Positions 44,497-54,640 of a stretch of DNA of 64,000 nt are shown here, piece by piece. The notes under the pieces are model-generated. The model saw only the letters and a list, made by a program, of their open reading frames with translations, made no database searches and was not told the DNA's origin. The stretch lies in NCBI GenBank assembly GCA_001599815.1, contig BCIA01000003.1:1674001-1738000 (forward strand). The letters are read 5' to 3'. Both the position numbers and the translations under genes were made by a program. The DNA comes from Furcasterigmium furcatum. Lineage: Eukaryota; Ascomycota; Sordariomycetes; Glomerellales; Plectosphaerellaceae. Position 1 is the stretch's first letter. Every line of letters begins with the position of its first letter.

Positions 44497-44660
44497 TGCG
44501 ACTGTCGTGGGCTGGTCGGAATTGGTCGTCGGTTGTCGTGGATGGTTGAAAGATTCGGGCCTGAGAAACTTTCCGCGATTTGATTTTCTGTGGGAGACGA
44601 CTAGGGCAAAATGGCGGTCCGAAGAAGCGGCGGCCTGATTGGCCGAGTGGAAATGCAAAA

Positions 44661-44670
44661 GTCACGTGAC
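44661..44670. promoter_or_regulatory. Palindromic CACGTG (E-box) site, RPL25 proximal
   Basis: GTCACGTGAC, a perfect 10-bp palindrome about 165 bp upstream of the RPL25 start codon. A second core is at 44913-44918 near BMT2. Confidence 0.5.
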
Positions 44671-44912
44671 GGCGTCGATGGAAGGCGTAGTGGGTCCTAG
44701 CCGATCGAGACAACCTCCCCCGTAATTTGTACTCCCGTACTGAAGGCCACTGGAGTTGGTGAGCCCCTCGACCGAGAGATGTTCCAAAGTGACCTTGGCA
44801 GATTTATCCAGTTCAAAACATGCGTCTGAAGACCGACGACTCCTGCAACGAAGAGAATATGAAGTAGAGCAGGCAAGTACGACAAGTCACATGGCGAGGT
44901 TTCAGTCTCAGT

Positions 44913-44918
44913 CACGTG
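44913..44918. promoter_or_regulatory. CACGTG (E-box) site, BMT2 proximal
   Basis: CACGTG core in CAGTCACGTGGAGG, about 90 bp upstream of the BMT2 start codon. Pairs with the site at 44661-44670. Confidence 0.45.
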
Positions 44919-45007
44919 GAGGAGCATACATTCACATAAAACAACACTTGGTCGTTTGCAATGCGCAAATCTGAGCGAATGCTAACGATTCTGCAGCCGT
45001 TGTTGAA

Positions 45008-45880
45008 ATGGGCAAGAAGAAGACCCCGACGTCCTTGTCAAAAGGGCGGCCCCCCACCGTCCGTCAGAAGGCAAAGTCGATATCGCGTAAGGAAACCAGG
45101 ACCTTGATCAACAACCATCACACGCTTCAGAAGAAACGCCAACAGGCCATTGCCCGCCATGATGACGCAACCGCCGCGACTATCGATGCCGAAATCGCAG
45201 CCCTTGGTGGCCTCGAGGAGTATCAACGGGCGAGTCTGCAGGGCCAAAGAAACGACAGAGGTGGCGACAGCTCAAAACAGCTTCTTGAGTGGCTGCGTCC
45301 GGCACAGGCCGAGCTGAAACGCTTGTCTCAGGGGCGGCATCTCCGAATGCTTGAAGTCGGGGCCTTAAGCACGGAGAATGCATGCTCTAACGCGGGCCTA
45401 TTCGAGATGGTGCACATCGACCTCAATAGCCAACGCCCAGGCATTCTGCAGCAAGACTTTATGGAACGGCCGATCCCAACATCGCACGATGAGCGATTCG
45501 ATATCATCTCCCTGAGCCTTGTTCTCAACTACGTCCCTGATCCGGCCTCGCGTGGCCAAATGCTCGTTCGCACACTCCAGTTTCTGCGCCCACCACAGGT
45601 AGCGGTCGACGAATCTGCTCGAGGACTGCTCCCCTCACTCTTCCTGGTCCTGCCTCGGAGCTGTGTCACAAACTCACGGTACTGCTCGGCTGAGCGGCTC
45701 ACCGAGCTGATGCTGCTGCTTGGGTACTCCCTGGTGAACAGCAAGTATACCAACAAGTTAGTATATTTCCTGTGGGTGAGCAGTCAACAATCCCAGGGGG
45801 CTTTGCCGCCATTTCCGAAAAAGGAGGTGAACCCAGGCCATGACCGCAACAACTTTGCGGTGGTCCTTAAGCCTAACTAG
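45008..45880 (+). CDS. BMT2: 25S rRNA adenine-N1 methyltransferase Bmt2
   Basis: Nucleolar SAM-dependent enzyme that makes m1A at the conserved 2142-type adenine of 25S rRNA. It is intronless, 290 residues. A Lys-rich N-terminus (MGKKKTPTSLSKGRPPTVRQ) acts as nucleolar signal, followed by a family block with RKETRTLINNHHTLQKKR. The Rossmann fold starts at RMLEVGALSTENACS, with an acidic strand-end in MVHIDLNSQ and the motif FDIISLSLVLNYVPDPASRG. The end reads LVYFLWV and then NFAVVLKPN. Convergent with UTR4. Confidence 0.93.
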   Translation: MGKKKTPTSLSKGRPPTVRQKAKSISRKETRTLINNHHTLQKKRQQAIARHDDATAATIDAEIAALGGLEEYQRASLQGQRNDRGGDSSKQLLEWLRPAQAELKRLSQGRHLRMLEVGALSTENACSNAGLFEMVHIDLNSQRPGILQQDFMERPIPTSHDERFDIISLSLVLNYVPDPASRGQMLVRTLQFLRPPQVAVDESARGLLPSLFLVLPRSCVTNSRYCSAERLTELMLLLGYSLVNSKYTNKLVYFLWVSSQQSQGALPPFPKKEVNPGHDRNNFAVVLKPN

Positions 45881-46121
45881 CATCTTCTTCAACATCCGTT
45901 GCTTCGACCATGCGAGGGGCAACCATGCACTGGGGTGGCGGGACAAGCCGCTGAAAGGGCTGCGATATATCTGCCCTGCTGCGATGCTGGACTAGGCCTC
46001 TCGCCATGTCTCTTGAGCTACGGGCGTGGATATGGAAGTGCTTTGATAGAAAAACAGGCGCCTGGACATCATTTTGCCACTTTCCCCTTCGCCGTTGCCC
46101 CTCCTCTGAACCCCCCTTTCC

Positions 46122-47153
46122 TCATTCCGGAGCCTGCGAGGCAGCAAGCTCTCGGAAGTCTCTCACTGCTTGACTGGTTGAGGGGTGGCCGTCCGGGAGT
46201 TGCGCGTTCCCTGGCCGGATAACCGGGAGACTCTGCATGCCCGCCTCCAGTGCTGCTTCGACCTCCCTAATGTTGTCGCTCAGGAAGAGCCACTCCCGGG
46301 GTTCGAACTCGGGATGACGCGATAGGATGTTGGTATAGCTACCTGCCTCCGTCTTCAGTCCAGCATTGACGGTGTCGAACCAGTCCGAGATGAGAGGAAT
46401 GAGGCTGGGAGGTTGGGCATCCGTATGGCCAAAGAGCAACTTCTGGGCCGGGACAGAACCTGATGAGTAGATCATGATCTTCTTCCCGGCTGATGCCCAG
46501 GAAGCCATGGTGGGCGCAACGTCCGAGAAGAGAGGCGCCTTGATGGACCCATTCTCGTAGCCGGACTTCCACAAAAAGCCCTGCAACGCCTTGAGGTAAG
46601 AGGCCTTCACATCCCGACGAATCAGGTCCGCGAAATGGGCCTCAAACTCCTTTCTCGAGGAAGCAGCTGGCTCCGGGAAGGCGGTGCGATATTGGGCAAA
46701 CTCGGGCGCATCCCACAGCTTATCCAGCGTTGAGGGAAGGGCTTCTATAGAATAGGGGTACTTGAGAGGCGGTCAATATCACGTCTGCTCTCACTTCCGC
46801 CAGACCAGGAAAGTTGCCACGCCAAGTGCTCCCGGTTCAGTTGCAGGACCTCCTGGGGCACTGGGTTTGGCTGGGCATCTCTACTCCCTGGGTCGTCGGT
46901 ACGCACTAGCGTACCACGGGAGAGCATCAGAGCTGCTGCCACCGCCCTGGTCTGAAGCTTGAGATGAGAAGTGTGTGGACATGACATACGAGAACATCCT
47001 TGACGAAGGAGATGGAGCAAACAGTCCCCTCTGGAGCGGAGCAACGAAAAAAATCTGCATCAGCACCCTGTCCTGTTTGTTTACTTGTTCCTATGGAAGA
47101 TGCTCACCGATGTCGAGCAAGACGACCTTGACACCTGCCAAGGTGGTCGACAT
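46122..47153 (-). CDS. UTR4: Enolase-phosphatase E1 (Utr4)
   Basis: HAD-family bifunctional enzyme of the methionine salvage pathway; it enolises and dephosphorylates diketo-5-methylthiopentyl-1-phosphate. The gene is complement(join(46122..46760,46990..47030,47108..47153)), 241 residues. HAD motif I is split over two exons and reads VVLLDIEGTV, motif II is IYSSGS, and the C-terminal motif is WLFLSDNIREVEAAL. The segments FVKDVLYPYSIEALPSTL and QGFLWKSGYENGSIKAPLF are typical of the family. The second intron is long for this locus (229 nt). An AAG acceptor there is needed to keep frame and yields YPYSIEALP. Confidence 0.91.
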
Positions 47154-50100
47154 GGCTTGCAAGTGGGGTGAGGCAGACAGCCCTCGGCCGAAAAATACGT
47201 TCTGGGAAAGGGAGGTTGACGACGATGGCGGTGAGGACGAGGACGCGCTCGGACGCGGAAAGCTTTGAGGCGGCAGAACCGGGAATGAATCTGACGATCG
47301 CAAAAGTTTGCTCAGGATCCCTTTGGCGATGGTGATTCGATGGGCGGCGCAAAAGGTGTGGTAGCAGTTGCGCGACTATTCATGCACGCGGGTACAGTGG
47401 TGGGAAATTGAGAGAAGGCGGTCAGGAAGCGGCCCTTCACGTTGGGAGCAGTTGCGACTTGCTCGGGCGGGACGGGGCAAGGGTGGAACGCAGCCAAGCG
47501 CTCCGTCTGCCAGTCGGGGCTGCAGGAAGGGCCGACCAACGGGGGTTAGTGCCGAGTCCCGGCCTCGAAGCCCGGGGTTGGCTACGGTCTTGCAGGTGGA
47601 CATTGACCCGAGTCGAGCCCGACGAGGAAACGAGAGGAAGTTGAGATGAAGAATCGATGGGGAGATCTGTCGATAGTTCTTGTAGCGCCCAGTTTTATCC
47701 GTTTCTTTGCAGTCTGCTGCTGGGGGTGGTCGGATGTTGTCACGGCGGAGGCTCACCGAGTCACTTACTCTTGGGGATCAGACCTTTTGGGGCTCTCAAG
47801 CCGCCGGGCACTCAGCATGAACCGTCGGCCGAGAGGGTTTCGTTTGCCACGTAATAAGGTAGTACACATGTTATGTCCTCGCTCTGTTGTTATCATCTCC
47901 AGTCACCTCTTTCGGGCGGTTGATCGTCCATGTAAGTAGGTGAACCCGTCCACTCTACCCGAGTTGGGCTAGGGCGGATCGCGGGCTTCTTGATGCAGCA
48001 TTGGCAGACTACCCGCCTCACACAATCAGCATGACCCGGAAATGCTGCATCCCAACCTCGCTGGCCTGATCCACTTGGCCACCTATTCAGGCAGTGCCCT
48101 GGGAGGGAAGGCACTTGTGCATCATGCAGCAAGGCATCAGCTCACGGGAAGCTGGCATGGCTGGGGAAGGCTCCTACGAGCATGTAAGGACTGTCCCGAC
48201 TGCAGAAGATACAAGTACATGCGCAGATGGTGGATCGTGGTACCTTGGGCATTGAGCATTGATCAGAGGTCCCTACGTGGCTCCCAGGCAAAGGCAAACC
48301 AGGCCGAATGGGTCCAGCTATAGCGTATCTTCATGCTGCCTATACTACCCAGCAAACCAGTACGATTCGCTGCCTGCTTTGCACTGCGTCTGTCATTGAC
48401 AGACGGCATCGTGTCCATCTGTGATTTGCGCAGGATCGCGGTGACGTACCCTCAAACCAGAGGTCCATGCTTTTTGCCGCGATAAGCAACCAGCGGTTGA
48501 TCAGGGAGGGGCCCCAGGTCATCGCGACTGAGATCTAGGTACGTAGAACATTCGGAGGGATTCCGTGTTGAGGACCAAGGACGTCAATGCTGCCTCCTGA
48601 CTCTGAGGTGCCAACGAGGGAAATTGGAACAATCCAGGCACGACTATCATCCTGTCACACGACCAACCAGGCACCTCAGGGACCACCAATTCATACTGTA
48701 TTCGCTTGGCACAGGGGAGGACTGACCATCATATGACGCTGGCCTAATTTCCCATTCGTCCCCTGCTCGTAGGGCCAGCACCAGTCCGACCATTCATGGA
48801 AGGTCGGATGAAGAGTCGAAGGTGTCCGTGTGAAACATTCTCACTGAAATGTGATCGCCCAGTTCGTGAGGGGCAGTGCTGGGGGCAGTTCGTCCATGTC
48901 TGGAACCAGCGCTAGGATGACTATATCCGCGTTCCTCAACAAAGCCACTCGACCGCGTGAAAACGCCAGGTCGCCGTCCATCAGCATCAAGTTGACGACC
49001 GCTTGCCTCACCTGCTGCAACTGATAGGAGTGCAGAAGGCAGTGTCTGGGGATGGACCAATGGGATGCTGATCAGCGACATCAAGTGAAACGAGCGGACG
49101 CATCCTGGAGAATGCGGGCGCGAAGACGGAGGTGTTGCAAGTGAATTGAAAGATGACGGCGGTTGTTTAGCTGGGACGTATGTTCGTAGGCCCCTAACAC
49201 GCTCAGGTACCTGAACCTTGCCAGGACGGACGAATTGCTGCCACGCGGCCGGCGTGGAAACGTGCCCATCAGGTACGGGGTACCGCTAGCTCGCCGTGTC
49301 CGGTACACCGTCGTCGGCACTGTACTGTGTGGCTCGCATTGTTGCTTTCGGGGATGAGGGAACCTCTGGTGCCGATCTCGTCATAGGTCCAGTCCCCTCA
49401 ATTCGTCCGCACCCAGAAAGAAGCCAGCCATGCCAGATGGTTACATAATGGGGGATCAGCAGAGGCAGGGGCTGGGCAGGGCGCTAATCCGTACCCGGAC
49501 TGGCTCGCCCGCGACGCAAGGGACCAAAGAGTGACAAGCTGAGCGGTGAAGGGTCAGGTGCCAGGAGTTGTCCCCTCCCACACTGCCACCGTCCGATGTG
49601 GTCGTCGATGCACGGCCTCGACACTCGAGAGCTGTTTGGTCGGTACATGTCATGTTGCACATCTGGCCGTGCTTTGCGGGGTTCCAAGGAAGTCTCTGAT
49701 TACGGCATGCAAGTCGACACACAGTACAGGCTGAACTGACACCGGATACGGTTGGTTCGGCGATTGCGCCCCCCTCCCTTTCACTTGTTGATTCCAGCCG
49801 GTTCTGTTTATTTTGACCAGCGACCGCTGACTGGTTAATGGCAGAGACTCCTGGAACCAAGTCGAAAGATGATCCCCAGCAACACGTTGTCTTCACACGG
49901 CCTGCAGAGACATGGTGCCTCCGAAGAGCTCACTCAAGACACTCCTTCGGCTGCCCGATCAACGTGTATCATCCGCCGTGCTTTCCCCGGAACAGACACT
50001 GGGGGCCCTCTAGCCAGCGTCACGGCGCTATCTGAGGCTTGCGTCGCTCTTCCTGCAGTCCAGACCCCCGGCCCTACGACGGGACTCCATAGAACATACG

Positions 50101-50592
50101 GGCCCCCCGGTCAATCCTCCTTGTGCTGATAGCGCCTTGCGCCATCACCCATTCCTGGTCGAGCCACCTCACTCCACAGCCCACTAATAATCACCGCCCA
50201 CTGTGCTTGCCTGGTCTTTCGCCCCCCTTGGCCGACATCGCCCACCGCCCTTCTCGCACCCCGTTCAATACTTGCTGGCGCGCGCGCACCGAGTCTTGGG
50301 ACCTTGGTTCTCCGACACCCCCGTCCGGACAGCCAGTCCAAGTCCAGTTCCAGTCCCCACCCCAGCCTGCCCACCAGCCAGCCAGCGAGCCAGCCCAGCT
50401 GCCCGTTGTTCGTTCTCGCTGTCTTCCCTTCCACGGTCACTCACCCGCCGGGCCATTTGGATCTCTCGTCTGCCCACCGCCTAATCCTCATCTCCTTCAC
50501 ACCGCTTCCCTCTCCTTCCCATCTTCTTGCATTCCCTCTCTCTTCTCATCCTCCCTTCCCGCCATCCTCACCACCTACTCTCCATCAAAAGA

Positions 50593-50616
50593 CCTCTCTT
50601 TCTCTCTCTCTCTCTG
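50593..50616 (+). repeat. CT-dinucleotide tract
   Basis: TCTCTC repeat in a wider pyrimidine-rich area, about 1.4 kb upstream of the kinase start. Such tracts often lie near transcription starts in filamentous fungi. Confidence 0.7.
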
Positions 50617-51171
50617 TTTGCTCGACTTGCTCTTCTCCGCCACCCTCCTTCTCTCGCAACAACTCCGACCGCCAATTCCGCCGCAACCCTCCGACCGGTC
50701 CGACTCCACCTTCAGCGCTGTCACCTTCTGCCTTGTTCCAGAACCCCTCAGAACCAGCTAGATAAGGCCAAAGCCCAGGAGTCACGCAATCAGCCCCATC
50801 AGGACAACTATCCAGAGCAAGGAAAGAATAGAGAGGAGAGGTCCTCTTTGATACATATTTCGAGTCATCGTCGTCGTCCTCCACTTCGTCGAGTCTCGTG
50901 GTCAACTCAGCTTGACTCATCGCCACCCCAAGCGTCATTCCTCGCCTCGACCCCCGAGGCAACCGTCACTCCCCGAGGACCCCTATTATATCCTACCCGA
51001 GGACGCCGCCCCCATCATCGACACCTCGACTCTCTGTCCATTGATTGATTCACTCTCAAAGACAGCCTGTCATCCTCGTGTCAGCCCCGCCCCTCCTCCC
51101 TCCCGGTGTCGAATCGACCAGCCGCCTGCTCCCGCCACAGCCTGGCTCAACTCAATTCGTCCCGACATCGA

Positions 51172-51186
51172 ATGGTCCTGTCATAA
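51172..51186 (+). promoter_or_regulatory. uORF 1 of the kinase leader (four codons)
   Basis: ATG GTC CTG TCA TAA, 819 bp before the kinase start. First ATG after 1.26 kb of ATG-free DNA. Confidence 0.5.
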
Positions 51187-51436
51187 CCACGAACACGCCG
51201 GCCGACTGGACAATCTGCTTGCTAGCAAGCGATTTGACGCTGCGAGACGAATCTTGGACTGTCACTCTCTGGCCGTCCTCGACCTTCACTCCTCCAGCAC
51301 CAGCCTCGTGCCTGTCTCAACCTCATCCATCACGATCATTCTCCACTTCCAGCGACTCCGACCTCCGTCGCTCGCCCGACACCACCTACGTCCTCCCATC
51401 GACTCTCTTTCCGACAGTTTTTACTCAACTTTTCCC

Positions 51437-51448
51437 ATGTCATCATAA
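51437..51448 (+). promoter_or_regulatory. uORF 2 of the kinase leader (three codons)
   Basis: ATG TCA TCA TAA, second ATG in the leader. Confidence 0.5.
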
Positions 51449-51568
51449 CGATTCTTTTGCTTCTCCCGGGCTCCAGCGTCCACACGCCTTTTAACGACTA
51501 CAAATACAACGACCATCACTTCTTCTTTCATCTGTACCCAGTCCAGCCGAACACAACAAGCCACATCA

Positions 51569-51580
51569 ATGAGCCTCTGA
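51569..51580 (+). promoter_or_regulatory. uORF 3 of the kinase leader (three codons)
   Basis: ATG AGC CTC TGA, last ATG before the kinase start, 411 bp downstream of which the main frame opens. Confidence 0.5.
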
Positions 51581-51990
51581 TCCTGAACGACACTTGGACT
51601 TTCAAATCCGCCCTGTTTGCGTTGCTGCCGTCGCTGCCTTTGTACATTCCGTCCACTTCAGGGCACTATCCATCTGTTCGAGCGCCATTGCTTTCTTCGA
51701 CCTCCTTCCTCCTCTGTACCTCCCCTCCGTCCATCGGCAACACCCTCATCTGGCGCATCACCACGTCAGCTGATACAACGCAATCACTGGAAAGACCCAT
51801 TCTGTTCCTTCTGTCTACATCGCCCTGTCTGATCAGATAGACCGCGGAAAAGTCAAAACAAAAAGAAGCCCGGACACGAGCTTGTATCATCATCTGCCAC
51901 GTCGAACTCGCCATCCCCTCTTTCTTCCTCTTCTGTTCCCGATACCCCTGATCAGCACTCTTCATCCACGGTTTTTACTACATTTTCGGA

Positions 51991-53874
51991 ATGGCATGCC
52001 TCAAGGACAACTTCCAGAATGGCGTCCTGCTCGATGGTCGATACGAGACCGTCTCTCCTCTCAACTCGGGGTCCTTCGGCATGGTCTTCATGGCCCGTGA
52101 CATCTGGACCGATCAGACCGTTGCCATCAAGTGCCTGACCAAGCGCGCCGCCGAGAATCCCTGCCCCGACCTGGCCATTGACGACAAGTCCGAGGAGGAG
52201 CAGCTCCATGGCCTGCTAGGCTCGCATCCCAACATTGTCAACCTCATTCACTCCTTCGAGACCGAGGCGCACACCTACCTCGTCCTCGAATTTTGCGAAC
52301 GGGGCGACCTCTACGAGGCCATCCGGAAGGGCCATGGCCCCCTCGAGACTGAGCATGTTCGTCAGTTCATGCTGCAGCTTGTGGATGCCGTCTCCTACAT
52401 TCACAGCAAGGGTGTTTACCATCGAGATATCAAGCCCGAGAACATCTTCTTGACCCATTCTGGCGATTTGAAGCTTGGCGACTTCGGTCTTGCCACAACC
52501 GACAACTGGACCCTCGAGAACACTGTCGGCAGCGACCGCTACATGTCTCCTGAGCAGTACGACTCGGCTGGGGCTGGCTACTCGCCTGTTCAAGCCGACA
52601 TTTGGGCAATTGGCATCTGTCTGCTCAACATCCTCTTCTCTCGCAACCCTTTCACCACCCCCACCGAGGCTGATCCTCTCTTCCTCGACTTCTCCCGCGA
52701 CAAGCAGTCCCTTTTTGATGTCTTCCCCGACATGTCCCAGGACACGTACGAAGTCATTGCCCAGTGCATGAGCCTTGATCCTAGGAAGAGGTCGCTCATT
52801 GGCGCCAGGGCAGCGCTTCTTCGTGTCGTCAGCTTCACCACGTGTGAAGAGGACATCGACGACTTTTGCTGCGACGAGAACCCCGTCGTCGTCACCGCGA
52901 ACCGGGAGCCTCTGCGCACTCCTTCGATCCAAAGCCCTCATGTTGATCAAGGCGCATTTCCCTGGACCAAGGCCCTGCACGCCAGCCCTGCCCAACCCAT
53001 TCGTCAACTCAGCGTCATCCCTGACAACGAAAGCTACTCGGAGGACTTGTTCTCCAAGTCGGGCGAGACGGGCTCGGGTTGGTTCTCGGGGTCGGTCGAG
53101 ACACCCTCCATCACTTCCACCATCGACTCGGCTCTGGGCATGTCCTTCAAGTCCCTTGCCATTGGTCGTCCCATTCCTGCTGCCAGGCCGGCACCGAGGG
53201 TCTCCCCCATGGCTGGATCCCTACCCATCACCATGTCTAAACCCCGTGGCGCTCTCCAGTCTGTGGGCTTCGGTCGTCTGAACGATGTTGTATCCAAGAG
53301 CTGGAGCGACATGTGGGAAGAAGACGAAGAAGAAGAGGAACAGGAGCGCCAGCAGGGTGACAAGCTCAAGGAGATGAACTCGAGGACCTGGAGCCACGAA
53401 AGCAAGCAAGCCGATGAAGACCGGACAGTGATGGATCCCGCCGAGGTCCATGGTGACATCGACGGTGATGTTGCCGACGGCTTCTTCTTTCAGGAGGCCC
53501 TCCCACGCGAGGAGGCTGCCGCCATGCCTCCCCGCTACTCTCCTCCCCCCAAGCGCAACTCCCAGGATAAGTGGGCTGCTCTAGGCGAGAAGCGGAGGGC
53601 TGTTGGCGGCTCGTTCGAGCCGGAAAAGTCTCCGCTCAAGCCGAGACGTCAGCAAATAGGTTTTGGATTCAATGGGACGGGAGTTTGGGATCACCACGGG
53701 GCAAATGTTCAGAACAACTACAGCACAATTGTGCATCATTCGAAGACTACCCGGGAGCGAAGCCGGGACTGCCCGTGGAACAAGGGCCGAGATTGGAACT
53801 ATTGGCGCCGGGAGAAGCGCGCCAACCTCGGCGATGTTGAGTGGGTTGGTGGCTGGCAGGAGGCTCACTCCTAG
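51991..53874 (+). CDS. Ran1/Ksp1-like serine/threonine protein kinase
   Basis: Kinase of the Ran1 (Pat1)/Ksp1/Sks1 group, which links nutrient state to growth and development. It is intronless, 627 residues. The kinase domain lies at about residues 18-280: NSGSFGMVFMARD (the first Gly of the loop is Asn), VAIK with K47, HRDIKPEN with D146, DFGLA with D164, and MSPEQYD in place of APE. The C-terminal half is disordered, with an acidic block (WEEDEEEEEQERQQ) and many SP/TP sites, ending VGGWQEAHS. The start MACLKDNFQNGVLLDGRYE lies only a few residues before the kinase core, and the leader contains three tiny uORFs. Which of the yeast kinases is the closest relative is not resolved. Confidence 0.93.
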   Translation: MACLKDNFQNGVLLDGRYETVSPLNSGSFGMVFMARDIWTDQTVAIKCLTKRAAENPCPDLAIDDKSEEEQLHGLLGSHPNIVNLIHSFETEAHTYLVLEFCERGDLYEAIRKGHGPLETEHVRQFMLQLVDAVSYIHSKGVYHRDIKPENIFLTHSGDLKLGDFGLATTDNWTLENTVGSDRYMSPEQYDSAGAGYSPVQADIWAIGICLLNILFSRNPFTTPTEADPLFLDFSRDKQSLFDVFPDMSQDTYEVIAQCMSLDPRKRSLIGARAALLRVVSFTTCEEDIDDFCCDENPVVVTANREPLRTPSIQSPHVDQGAFPWTKALHASPAQPIRQLSVIPDNESYSEDLFSKSGETGSGWFSGSVETPSITSTIDSALGMSFKSLAIGRPIPAARPAPRVSPMAGSLPITMSKPRGALQSVGFGRLNDVVSKSWSDMWEEDEEEEEQERQQGDKLKEMNSRTWSHESKQADEDRTVMDPAEVHGDIDGDVADGFFFQEALPREEAAAMPPRYSPPPKRNSQDKWAALGEKRRAVGGSFEPEKSPLKPRRQQIGFGFNGTGVWDHHGANVQNNYSTIVHHSKTTRERSRDCPWNKGRDWNYWRREKRANLGDVEWVGGWQEAHS

Positions 53875-54640
53875 GCCAGTCCCTCTTGTAGTTGGACCTC
53901 CTTTCCGGGCGGTTATCGCATGGTCTTCGGCAGGCCTAGCTGTTGCCGTCGGCACCAGGATGCCGCTGGACATCCGGACTGGACTGTCTCAACTCGCTTT
54001 CTGCGTATCAGCTATCTCCAGCATAATGAAAAATACCAGAAGTTACCCACTCACAACATTCGCGACCATAACATTGACTTTAGTGCTTCGCCTTGCTTGA
54101 CTGACCGGACCTAGCTACACGCCCAGAAACAGTTCGTTCACCCACCCTACCTCGCCTGCAACATCCCTTCTTTGATAATGCCCTCAGGCCTGTCCTCACT
54201 GTGGGGACACTCGAGCATGTATTGCCCGCCAGAGTCTGGACACCGCATCCACATACTCACTGATCACGGACATTATGTGGATGCTCAGACACTTGAAGAC
54301 TCCGTAGTCAATGCATGTTCCCGCCGTTCTCAGCTACTGACTGGCAGGCAACTCAAAACAGCACCTCCCTCAATTGCGGATACCCGGCCAAAATATGGCT
54401 CGATCCACGACGACTATAGTACGATATCCAACGCGATACATCCCAATGCCCGAAACGAGACGTCATCGGTAGCTAGGTAGGTAGGTACAGTACATTCGTC
54501 CAACTCATCCCTACCCCGCGCTGTTCCATCAGCAGGAGGCTTGTGCGTCGTCGCACGTCGTCGGTAGTGCATCGACCATCGCATACCTGTGCGGTGGTGT
54601 CGTGACCACGGCCCCGGGCAGGCGGCGCGCGGCGGGCGTG
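53875..54640. other. Convergent kinase/AVT1 3' region
   Basis: 766 bp with two terminators and 3' UTRs. A short TAGGTAGGTAGGTA run is at about 54473-54487. No gene seen. Confidence 0.45.
54473..54487. repeat. TAGG tandem repeat
   Basis: About four TAGG units (AGCTAGGTAGGTAGGTAC), another member of the dispersed TAGGTA family. Confidence 0.7.

Larger units (their letters stand above)
44497..45007. promoter_or_regulatory. Divergent RPL25/BMT2 promoter region
   Basis: 511 bp that drive two ribosome-biogenesis genes in opposite directions. It holds two CACGTG sites (44663-44668, inside the 10-bp palindrome GTCACGTGAC, and 44913-44918) and an ATTGG/CCAAT element at 44638-44642. The E-box-type sites are the kind bound by Cbf1-like bHLH factors, which have been tied to ribosomal protein promoters in some ascomycetes; use here is inferred. 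Confidence 0.5.
47154..51990. promoter_or_regulatory. 4.8-kb gene-free region and long leader of the Ran1-like kinase gene
   Basis: I find no supported protein gene between UTR4 and the kinase. The right part behaves like transcribed leader: from about 49915 to 51171 (1.26 kb) the + strand has no ATG, and only three occur before the kinase start, each closed within 3-4 codons. CAT triplets (ATG on the other strand) are common in the same DNA, so the loss is strand-specific. The + strand is C/T-rich from about 50200 on. A 5'-UTR intron may lie inside. Left of 49900 I see nothing I can name. Confidence 0.55.

Noticed and set aside
49456..49896. 146-codon minus-strand frame with many cysteines
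   Set aside because: Cysteines follow no spaced pattern, there is no signal peptide, and no homolog comes to mind.
50123..51840. Several overlapping + strand frames of 90-210 codons before the kinase
   Set aside because: They open at non-ATG codons in C/T-rich DNA that has almost no ATG; better explained as leader.
52216..53007. 263-codon open frame on the minus strand
   Set aside because: Antisense to the kinase domain, a codon-bias shadow.
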